From: Acanthaster planci | Lineage: Eukaryota; Echinodermata; Asteroidea; Valvatida; Acanthasteridae | Direction of reading: 5' to 3' | Length of the DNA stretch: 64,000 bases | Assembly: GCF_001949145.1 (NCBI RefSeq) | Contig: NW_019091362.1 | Location: 1,686,522 to 1,750,521, forward strand | Part shown: positions 25,501 to 37,500 of the stretch, piece after piece | Position numbering within the stretch: the stretch's first letter is position 1 | How the letters are laid out: each line of letters starts with the position of its first letter | Notes under the pieces: model-generated | What the model was told of the DNA's origin: nothing | The model's database searches: none | What the model saw: only the letters and a program-made list of their open reading frames with translations | Program-made: the position numbers and the translations under genes

Positions 25501-28500
25501 TAAATCGAGTTGAAAATGGGCTTAGTTTAACCACTTGCAACCCCACCATGAATAGATGAGGGCATAAAGGTGATGAATAAGAGTTAGTTAATTATTTGAT
25601 GTGCGCATGTACCGTAATTTTCGGAATATAAGCTACGGCTTATACATGTACATTTATTCTCATGCTGAAAGTTGTCTCTGCGGCTTATATGCTTGTATGA
25701 AAAACTTTGAAGGATAAAATCAGTCACAGAAACCCTGCCCAGTCCACACGTACCATGTACAGCACTAGTGGGGCAGTCGTGTTTTCATTGGTCATGTTGG
25801 TTGTCGTTTACGTAACTCGAACCTCGAAGAATAAATGAAAAATCAATCACAACAAACTTTACTTGCTCTGCTGTAATGGCAACATTTAGTGATAGTTTCC
25901 TGCTTTTTATTCTTTCTCATGGTGTATTTTTTACAAACAAATAATAGTTTTACTGAGATTTTTTGTTGTTGTTACCTAATGGTTTCTTTCTACCACTAAA
26001 TAAAAATCAACCTAGTACATGTACATGTACCTTTGTGTAGCAAATCTTGTCCTTTTGCCGATCTTGTGTTCGGCGTGACGCACCACGGAATTAGAGGCTT
26101 GTTTTCACTTGGGTTTTCTGATGATGTCACTTTCTGTGGTCACATGGTTATCGGAAAGAGTCAACGATTGGACTCTCCATGAATGGGTCTGCGGTAGCAG
26201 TAAGCCCAAAAGCAGGATTTGTCGCGGTCGGTGCAGGATGGTGTATGCAGTGTGTGTGCTATCCAGCATGCAACACAGGCGGTCATGCTTGGTTGTGAAG
26301 ACTTGAATTAAGGTCTCGCGGCGGTCCTTTACCTGAAACAATTTGGCTTTTTTTTATCTGCGTCACAAAAGCTTCGAGATAACCATATGTAGTGTTGTGA
26401 ACATTTGGAGGTATTGAGGTATTTTTGTAATAAATTGTATTCTTTTAGCGAGAAAAATTCAGCCTACCGGATAAACGGTCTTTCCACTGAACTGAATTCG
26501 AGTTACCAAGATTTTATTGTACATCCACATAACTTTTGCTGGGGGGCTTGGAAAAAAGGCAAGAGCTGCCGCACGGCCCACGCAGGACAACCATCCACAC
26601 TGCAAAATGTATTAATTTGGGAGGACTTTTGATTCATTTTGAATGGTGGCACTCGGTCGCACTCTACTTTGGGGTATTAGGATCGCACATGTAGTGGAAC
26701 CTTTTACATACCGTACATGCTGTACTGATGCTTCAGGAAACAGCACAATGAACCTTCATGGTTGGATCGTCACTGCTGCAGTGCAGCTTATTTGCCGACT
26801 TTAAATCTGAACTTGCCAATTTTCGCATGCTTCAGCTCATACACCGCATGGCTTATATTCCAAAAATTATGGTATTTGTGTGCTTACAAGTACATAAACA
26901 TAATTATGCAGATTTCATGGGAGAGAGTTCACCATACACCACATGTTATAATCACCCAGGAGTATTCTTTATTTGAGGTCCGTGTGATTATAGGTGCAAC
27001 TTTATACCACACTGTAATGAATGAAACCTATTTGACAACCTTTGGGGTTAAGTGTAATGAGTAATGCACTTTTTTCAAACACGGAGATTGGTCCATTGTT
27101 AAGTTCATATGTTTTCTGTTCAAATTACAAATCTAACATTTTGTTCATTGAAAGCACTTTTGAGAGAGTGGTAGACGTCGGTTATACTTGCTAACAATAA
27201 ATCACAAAAGAAAGGGAAGTTTATGACAGCAAATGTCAAAACTGTCAAGTTTCTTTTATGCACAAATCAATGCAACATTGAAGACCTCTCCCTCAGATGG
27301 CGTTACAGTTTTGTTCGTGAATATGGAAATTGGCATCAGCAGAAAACCTCCAAAGTGTGCCAAAAATATGTTGCTTTTAGAATACGTTGTAGCAAAACAA
27401 AGTTGAAAGTAAGGTTAGTTGAAACACAAAAGTGCATTTTCAAGGGCATTTTTTCCCTCCAGGGCTGAAGACGGCACTGGTAGAGATGTACGATTTCTCG
27501 GCGGGCACCAGCAGCCGCAGCACCAAGCTGATCCACGGCGGCGTGCGCTACCTGGAGAAAGCGATCAAGGGCCTGGACTTGGAGCAGTACCGGCTGGTCA
27601 AGGAGGCCCTGCATGAAAGGGCCAACCTGCTAGAGATTGCCCCTCATCTCTCCTCGCCACTTCCCATAATGCTGCCGGTGTACAAGTGAGTATTTGCCCC
27701 ATCTCCAATGGATTTATTTGACAATTTTGATTGAAAATGGAGGTTTCAGGCCTGTTTAGGTTGATTTCTTTAGGTTGATTTCTTCCCAAAACGTGCTGCC
27801 TATTCCCTCTGCTCACATCCAAAGAACGTGTATACATATTCATATCTGCCTTGATAAATCTTTGCATCTCTGACGAGTTCAGAAATTTCTAGTGCCCATA
27901 TAATAGAATGTTCTTTTCACGTGTACCATGGATAGAACTTCTGGTTTTTTGCATTTGCCATTGTAGTCATGCTGTGCATTGGGACAGATCGTTCGGTGAC
28001 ACTCGATTGACTATCCGTTAATGGAACCTGTCGTTGAAATCAAAGGGAATTATTCAGGCAGTGTCTGATATATCAGTTATCTTGTCATCTTTTTGAAGGC
28101 AGTTCTTGGTTGTAGAGTCTGCTTTTTCTGCATCAGAGTTGCTGTGTTACCGTCGCAGTAGCTGGTATGGTAAAACTATGGCTTACCGTCAGCACAGAAG
28201 CAAAAGAAAAGTTTACTGGGTCTTAAGACAAATCTCACACAGCTATCAAAATTCAAAACAATTAACATTACCACTGTATGTAGATACAAAACTAACGTGA
28301 ACATCTTTAAAGATAATGGGCCAAATTTATGTTTCAAGGAAAAATCTCACACCGACCAAGTTGGACGTTTCTGCAAACTTTGGTCAGCCATATAAATAGT
28401 AGCCCAATGTGAGACAAGTCCATGGAACTGATTGAAAAAAGTAAGACTGGGCATCCCTTTTCCAGTGGTTGGTTGTTCATGATCTTGTATGGGTGTAATT

Positions 28501-31500
28501 ATTACCCACTTCCACATATACACGTGGTTTTAGCCAGAGCGCTTCTCATAAATGTATTGTCTTTGCGGAAGGTGGTGGCAGCTGCCCTATTTCTGGGCAG
28601 GCATCAAGATGTACGACCTGGTGGCTGGTAGGCAGTGCCTGAAGCCCAGCTACCTTCTCTCCAAGACAAGAGCCTTGGAGCTATTTCCCATGCTCAAGAA
28701 GGAGAAGTTGGTCGGCGGGATCGTGTATTACGATGGTAATGGATGGATTATTGCTTTCTTTGTAAACACTAACCGCTAATCACGAGACATGAGGGCGAAA
28801 ACTTCTGAAGGCTCTTTGCAAAAAAAGAAAAAAACAGAATAAGAGAATGCACTATGACTGTACTGAAGAAAATGTGGAGCCCCTGGCCTTTTCAGGGTTA
28901 ATGTGAATAGAAATGAGCTAAGCTCTGGAACATCAGATCACTGCAGACCACATCATTTAAAAGCTTTTAAAACCAAGCTTAATCTTTTTTCCTGTTTAAA
29001 TTGTGTCTTTTTTTCCGTACGTGGTGTTGCTTAGCACCTGGATCAACATGGACACTGTGGATGGAATAGCAATTACAAAATCTTGTTATTGTTATTACAG
29101 AATAAACTTCAAAGTTTGTGACATTTAACAGAAGCATACATGTATGTACCATCTACATTAGTATGGTGGATCCATTAATAATGGTCGCATTTGATATGGT
29201 TCGGATTAGGCTGGGTAATAACACATTTATTGTCACGCTCACCTGTCAAAATGAACACCTTCTCTTCAAAATAAATGCTCATAGGTCAGCATAATGATGC
29301 CAGAATGAATATCGCCATCGCACTGACAGCAGCGAGGATGGGGGCGACAGTCGCCAACCACACGGAGGTGCTTAGCGTGATCAAAGGCAAGGATGCAAGT
29401 GGGCAGGAGGTCATCAAAGGAGCGCTAGTCAGGGACAAGATGACAGGTGGGTTTTGAGTCATGCTGTTGATGAATTAGATGACCCAGACGTGGTGTTCTT
29501 TTGAGTTTGGACTGTTAAGTATATGTTGCCAAACTCGATGACTTACCAGTACATGCGTTTGTAGTCGCGATGAAAGTACCTCTAGAAATAACAGAAAGTT
29601 TCTTGAGCATTTAAATTGTAATATGTTTAGAGTGCTATGGCCTTGTGGTTTAGAAGCATTGGATTCATAGTCCTCTTTAAGTTCAAATCTAGCCTGGGAT
29701 CATGGTGCGAGGATCACCGTATCCCTGCGCAAGGCGCTTTGTCACTTGTTGCTTCTCCCCACGCAGGAGTAATTGGCTACCCTGTGAGGGCAGAGATGGT
29801 TATTGTGGTTGATTTAGGTGCTGTGTGCTGAATTGGCAGCATCAAGCTGTGTACTCCTTAGGGAGCTGAGATTGTATTTGAAATGTTTCACGAGCCCAGT
29901 GAGCAGGGGTAGTAATAACGGAAGGCGCTTTGATCTCAGTTAAAAAGTGCTATAAAAAAATCTGTTATCGTTATATAGTACATGTAAGATTTATTCTCAA
30001 AAATATATGAGTGTTTTTCCCCACTTTTAATGGAAATGTCTTTTTCTCTTCCTCATCCTTTTTTTTTGTTCTGTTGAACCAAACTCCCAAGTGCTACATT
30101 GTTTGGCTCTAGACTTCCAGTTGTACCGATGCTTATTTGATCTGTCACTGTGTATGATAAATCATACTGACACGGATTCAGTCCAGTTGTGGAATTGGTA
30201 AAACCTGTGGGCTTCCCACAATGCCTTTAACCGCAGGCAAGGAGTACAGCGTCCTCGCCAAGTCAGTCATCAATGCGACGGGGCCATTCACGGATTCCGT
30301 CAGGAAGATGGCCGAGCCCGAGGCCACCACAATCTGTGCACCCAGCTCAGGTATACACATCGTGCTGCCTGGTTACTACAGGTAGGTATACAAGTGAAGT
30401 TTCTCCTGATAAACCGACATGCCTCTGTGAGCCAGTGTTTCTTTACATTTTACGATTAAATATATTTCTATTACCTACAAGTTATTAAACCTTCCCCAAA
30501 ATAAAAAGGAGCCCCATACACCCCACAACAGATCCAATATAACGAAGTTTCATGAAATTTTAATCATCACTTGATACGATATGCCACTGTTATTGATTCA
30601 GAAACTGTACATTAACCTTTTCTCCTCTCTCCAACATTTCTATGATTTTTTAAGACCCAGCTTTAACGTGTGATGCTTATGAATACTCTTGTAATTGTTG
30701 CTGGTGACTTTTTGAATTACGGAGTGCACTTGGTGATGAGGAGTGGCTACATGCATGCACCGAAATCGCATTCAGAGAGGTACGCCTGCTCAATAACCTT
30801 TGAGGGATTTGACTCTTTGTCTCTCAGTCCAGAAGCCATGGGTCTGCTGGACCCTGCCACCAGCGATGGCCGGGTCATCTTCTTCCTGCCGTGGCAGAAC
30901 TTCACCATTGCCGGCACGACGGACAACCCTTGCAAGGTGACGCACAACCCCGGACCCACCGAGGACGAAATCCAGTTCATTTTAAACGAGGTCAAGGATT
31001 ATCTCAGTCCGGAAGTAGCAGGTGCGTACAGATGCATTTCAGATCAGGGGCTGAATGTGTTGACCCGGAGGTCAGTGGAATGATCCATTTAGTCCTGTGG
31101 GTGACAACACTTTTTTTGACTATTGGGTTGCGTATGGCTATGATGATCAATATAGCGAATAGACTTCAGTGCATTGGTCTCTTGTGTAATAAGTATATCT
31201 GCAATGATTCCTGAAGGGTTAATAATCTCTTTTGCGTGGTTTTCCTTGTGGAGGTGCAGTGTTTAAGTTTCATATTTGTATGGCCTTGGTTGTATCATTT
31301 TTCCTTAATTTTAGACCTGGTCCATATCAGATATTTTGCCCTTTGGGGTTCTTTTTTTTTTACTTTGGGAATGCCGTAGTAAAGAGCTTTTTACAACAAT
31401 GCCTGTTGCAAACAAAGCCTTAATGTGTTGCTTGGCTCTGTTCTGTCTTTGTAAATGCATACTGCAATTTTGATTTTTGTTATTTCCTGTGCCTTTGAAA

Positions 31501-34500
31501 TATGAGTTTGCATTTGTATTGAGTCAGGATTTTGTTGAAGTTTATATGCCCACTTTAAAACTGGTTTAAAGCACTGTTACGATAGTGTGCCTGCCTGCCC
31601 TATAGAGGGCCGTGTGTGGTTTACAAGATAGGGTTACGTTGTTATTAGTGACTTTCCACGGGTATGTCATACAACATGCGTTTACTTGTGGGAAGAAGAA
31701 TCTTACCTAAAAGCTGCATATCCCAAGATAATGTACATTTCCCCAATGCCATAATGGTAATCCCTCTCAAGCAATGTAGCAAGGCACCTAGACATAAACA
31801 TTCAATGGACCCTTACAATCACAGTAAAGCCTGGTTTCAATATGGTCATTTGTAAAGCAGACGGTCCGTAAGACGTCAAGACGCAGACAGCCGTAGAAGA
31901 GACGCTGTGCGAAGTCATTCCACCAAAACTAAACAAAAAGGCATGTGAAAAAATACAAAAAATGCCTTTTTTAGGTGGCAATGTTGCCTCTTGAAGCCAA
32001 ACTGATGCTCCAGTTTGATGTAGTTTGTTAATGGTCTGCTATTTTGTCGACGAATGGGGCTGCATATGCTAGCAATAAGGAGAAATTGGACAAAATCAGT
32101 GGTACCAAGCATGAGAAAATCGTTGTACGCCCGTCATGCCAAAGTGTGTGTTTGTGTAGGACTACTCAGCGACTCCACGCAGACAGTCGGCAAAGTTGAA
32201 CTGGGCTCAACTTTGCCAATCCGTCTGGGGCTGGTTTGCTTTTGTGGCGACACTTCTGTTTGGCATGTTTCCATTTGTTTGTTTTGCAGTTTGCATCTTG
32301 ATTGCATTGCTCTCTGCATTTCTTACGTCGATGTGGAAACCACCCGTAATATATAACAAAAAGATTACAGCTATAGACAAAAGACTATAATTCAAATATA
32401 ATCATCCTGAAAAGTGCTTCACATATAAATATTAAAGTTAATTGAGAAACAAACCCCACTATGAAAAGAACAGAACATTCCCATAAAAAGTTGTAATGGC
32501 TGTCAAAAAAAATCACCACAAGACCAGAAAACTAGGACTCCTCCCAGCAACAGCAACAAAAGTACTTACGAGGAAAGTGAAACAAAACAAACAAGCAGCC
32601 CCAAAACAACCAAACAAACATCCCAACAAACAAACAAAGCCACAAAAAATGACCCCTCATGGGTACAAAAAACTGACCCCTCATGAATACAAAACAGTCA
32701 CACGCACCAAAAATCTGGCAAAGCGATTCCTCACAAATACAAAACAATAACATTGAATATCATAAAATCTGGAAGCAAAAGTTGAATCAGCAACAAAAAG
32801 TCACAATTCCTAATTTTTAAAGAAGGCCTGATAAAAGAGAATAGTTTGGAACCCGGTTCAAAACTATAGATATTCATTGACATCAGATTGCATGTTTTTA
32901 GCACAACCTTTCTTTTTTACCGTTGAGAAAACTTTTGTTCACAATGTCTACCCTTAATTTGAGAGTTTATTTCTTTTTTCTGCAGTGAGGCGGGGTGATG
33001 TCCTTGCTGCTTGGAGTGGCATTAGGCCATTGGTCAGAGATCCAAAAGCCAAGAACACAGAGTCCATTGCCAGAAATCACGTCATTGATGTCAGTAGCAA
33101 TAAAATGGTCACCATAGCAGGTAGGCATTGTCCACAGACCTGTGTAATGTCATAGTTTACATTCTCTCATTTAAACAGGCTCAGTCAGTTTGAGCATAGG
33201 CACAACAGAGTACATTGGTATGTACATATGTGCCTACCTCAAATGAGCATGTGCATGTGGCGGCCTAGCTTGCCAACCCAGTAGAAACAGCGGTGGAGAA
33301 TGATAAAAACTGTATTTCAGTTGATAGCTCCACTTTGAATCAGAGCTTGCAAAAGTCTGCAGGCCAAATCAAATTGTTCTGAGAAGGTTGCATTTTCCCC
33401 GTGCAAAATTTTATCAGTTTTTGAAAACAAAGTGAAACACTTGCTTGGGCAGGATTGCAACCCACAACATCCTGCCTAGTCCAGCAGATGCCGTAACCAC
33501 TTGGTGACAGCTCGCCAGAATCAACTGCCATGTTCGAATTCTTGAAAAAGTGACCATTCCCCCATGCAGAATTTCATCAACATGTTCCAACTGTTCAGCA
33601 TCCTTCCTTCACAGGTGGTAAGTGGACCACATATCGCAGTATGGCCAAGGATGCAGTGGACGCAGCCATCAAGGCCTGCAACCTCCAACCCAAGAACGAT
33701 TCGCTGACCGACGGCCTGGTCTTAGAGGGAGGTCACGGATGGACACCCAACATGTTCATCCGCCTCATCCAGGATTTTGGATTGGACGATGAGGTGCACA
33801 TTGTACTCAGATTGTGAATTTGTTTTAATAGAAATTTAAAATCCTCGTGAAGGGAAATGAAATTGATTTTAACCATATGCTGCTGGGTTTAATTTGAAGT
33901 TGCATGACGTATTCCCCGGGAAATTTTCAAGATTTTCCATCTTCAAAGTTCTTCCAAAATTCATAACTTGGACGTTTACACCCACATGAATGACTGTCTG
34001 GTGGCTACTCTCATCTGACAGACAACATTTATTGACACCCGAGTATTTCAGCCAGGCCTGCCGCCTTGTAAAGAGAGCCCAGATTGTGCGGTGTTATGTA
34101 ATTTTCTTTTGTCCCCGAAACTGGCCCAGTGCGCTGCTGGCATCTTTTCAAATGTGGACCAGCAGTATTGTATCGCCCATCCCTGGAGCGCTTTTGTCCC
34201 CGTTGGTAATCCGCACGCGCTGAATGCCACAAAGAATGCCACAACTGAAAAAATGTTGGCAATTCCCAGCAGCCTTATCTTTTGTGTTCCAAGTACTTTT
34301 TTTGTTACAAGGCGAAGCTCCTTTGTCCGATTTCGGGCACCCCGGCTTTGTGTGTAAAGCCAATGTCTCCAGTTCCGGGCACCCCGGCACGAAGTGGTTA
34401 AGAAATCTCTCGCTGTAAATTGCTCGTTGACTGGAGTGATCTGAAAAAAAAAAAAAAGCTGGAAATCTTCCTCCACAAAGATGTTTGTGAAAGGTTCTGC

Positions 34501-37500
34501 AAAGATTATTCTGGAGTTGATGAAATTCATTAAAATAACTTATGTAATGTGTAAGTGTCTGAAATCTAATCTAACCATATTTCCTTTGTGTAAGGGATAG
34601 GAATAGATAATTTAAGAAGAAAATTAAGTGCTTGAGAATCCATAACACTTTCTGTTCAAAATTTAAAAAAATTTTCGGACCATATTTTGCTCTTGAAAGG
34701 AAAGTCATTGGCTGTAAGATACTGTGCAATGTTTTGAGGAGTCTTGGTAAGCAAATGTGAAGCCATCACGTGGTTTGGTGTCTACTGGAAGAAAGGATTG
34801 CTTTTGGTTAACCCAATGGTAACTGGCCCAGAATGGAGTGATCTTGATTTGCATGTTTGATGTCCACAGGTTGCAAGGCACCTGAGCGAAACGTACGGAG
34901 ACAAGGCAGTGGAGGTGGCCAGGATGGCCAACCTGACTGGCAAGAGGTGGCCAGTGGTGGGCAAGAAACTGGCCCAGCACTTCCCCTATCTGGAAGCTGA
35001 GGTATGCATGCAAACTAAAGGTTGCTTGTGAAATCAAGGGCTTTACTGACCCTTAGATCTGGGCTTCATATCTGGCATTTGATTTATCCCCGAGGTTCGA
35101 GAATCATTGTCTTATGTTTACTGTTTGAGACAAATTACAGCGCTTTCAAAGTTTGGCCGCACATTAGACACTTTGCTGATGCAGGTAAAAAAATGATACT
35201 GAATTTACAAAAAGTATAACCTGAAATCAGAGAAAAACAAGGATTTGGGGGAAAAATCCATGGGCTTTGTTGAGACCGGAGAAGAGTGGTTGGCCTACTC
35301 ACCAGGGATGATCACAAATCTTCCAAGCCCAGAAGTTTGCTCAGTGAAGAAAATATTTGCTCAGCCAAAAGGAATTTGGCCTGTTACGTTACCATTCTTA
35401 CAACTGTTCCCTACTAGTTTTGCATAGCACATTAGCTTGCTAAGCAGCAATATGTACTAGACAGCTCTTTCAAATGAGGTCTTGGAGGGACAAAGTCAGC
35501 TCACATTGCAGGTTTGATCCTGATCGAGAAAAATACATGCTTGCCAGTTTTCAACTGAATGTGCACAAATTAGGGGAGTGTTTGCTCAGGAGAACCTCAC
35601 TTAGGCATGGATGCACAATGAATGAACCTCAGCGGTCAATATCTGCATGTGGCGATGCAGTTTCCAAGAGACCTCTCTCCTCTTACATCTCATAGCCATA
35701 TTTTTTCGCCTACCATCGGCTGGTAAACTATGGTTGGCCATCAGCGCAGAAGTGCACAATAATTCACTTAGCATGAAAAATCTCACATAGTTATCAGAAT
35801 GCCGAATATCACTGCTTGATACCAACTGAAACTGTTGACCCTTTGAAAAGTACATATAATGGGGCAGATGAACATTTTGAGGCCAAACCTGACAGCAACC
35901 ACGGTTGATATGTCTGGAAACTTTGGCCGCCCATATAAACAGCAGGCAATATGAGACATGAGGTCCACATCAACAACATTTTTTTCAGAGAAAACAGGTA
36001 CCTCCCTCATCAGATATGTGGGAGGCTAAACTGTCTTGAAAATGTTAGAAGGTGAACCGTAAAGAGTAGGTCATGATTGACAGTGAGAAATCTTATCCTC
36101 GAGATGGTGCTGATGGAATTCGATTCTCGTTCACAAAGTTTACAGATAAAAATAATATCTCCACACCAAGTTGATCCTCTGAATTGTGATATGGGTATTT
36201 CTCAAGAAATGTAAATTATCATCAGAGAAGAGGTAAGTAACTTGGCTCTGTGTCATCAAGAGTGGTATTAAGTTGAAACCAGTTGAATTTGAGGTGATAA
36301 AAAGTTGTGTGGCCAGTGGCCTCAAAAAGAGGCATTAATTTACACTACAGACATGAATCTAGAAAAACTGGGGAAATTCTGCAATATAGGGAAAATTAAG
36401 AACCACTTGGAAAGTACACTTCCGTGCCACGATGGGATAAACAGTTGATTGATGAAAAGATCTCGTTTCTGTGGCTGACAGAGGACTGTGCAGAAAAACA
36501 TGTAGCTTGGCCAAACTCAAAAACAAACATGTTTTGGTGGGGCTCTCACAATTTGATGCAATATGAGATTTTCATTTGCAGCTTGTTTTGATCCCTGCGC
36601 TGACATAAACAACGCCGACCTTTCAAGACCAGTAAATGTCATCATGTTTGTTTGAAATTTCATTTTCCCCCACCCCTCCCCCAACCCAACAGGTGGCCTA
36701 TGCAGTGAAGGAGTACGCTTGTACAGCTATCGATGTTCTTGCTCGGAGGACACGCTTGGCCTTTCTTAACGTGATGGCAGCGGAGGAGGCCTTGCCCCGC
36801 ATCATTGACATTATGGCCAAGGAGTTGGGCTGGAGTAGTGCAAGGCAAAAGGTAGCTGACTCCAACGCTTCCAACCCTTAACTTCCAAAACGTCCACTGT
36901 GCAGGAAACCAATGACCCATTCTTCGAACTTTCAAAGAGCATCGTGCTCAGTGCAGCATAATATTGGATGGGCCGTGCATCGTTCCTTCCGTAATCTTTA
37001 AAAATCACCCACAGGCACACAGCTAACAGTCTGCCCATGTGGGCTCGGATTGTGCACAACTTCCATGGCAATTTTTAAATGCGTACCTCAGAATGAAGTA
37101 AATTTCAAATTCCAAACCAGTGAAGTTCTTGCCGTGCACTCACAAAATCTATTAATCGATTATTTTTGCTCAACTGTCTAGTTAAATTGTCAAGTAGCTC
37201 TCACCAGGCAGATGGAAGGTGGGTAATGGTTAGTTGAAAATACTGAAGTCATTCTTCTGACCTACCTGCAGGAATACAGTTGAACTGCATCAGGCATGAG
37301 ATATTGCAGACTTTTGTCTGAATTCAAACATTTTGTATCTGATAAAAAGCTTTATCAGTATAGGAAGAAATGCATCTCACAGAAATTTGTGTATACAGTT
37401 TTAAGTATTTTTCAAAACTAACAATCTCATCCCTGCTGCATGTACTTGAACTCTTTTTTTTCATCTACCGAAGTGGAGTATTCAGCAAAACTCATGAGAA

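Noticed and set aside
34048-34530. 160-codon minus-strand frame in GPD2 intron 9
   Set aside because: Half of it is the family-2 dispersed repeat and the other half resembles nothing known; three overlapping frames are open because the repeat is stop-poor.
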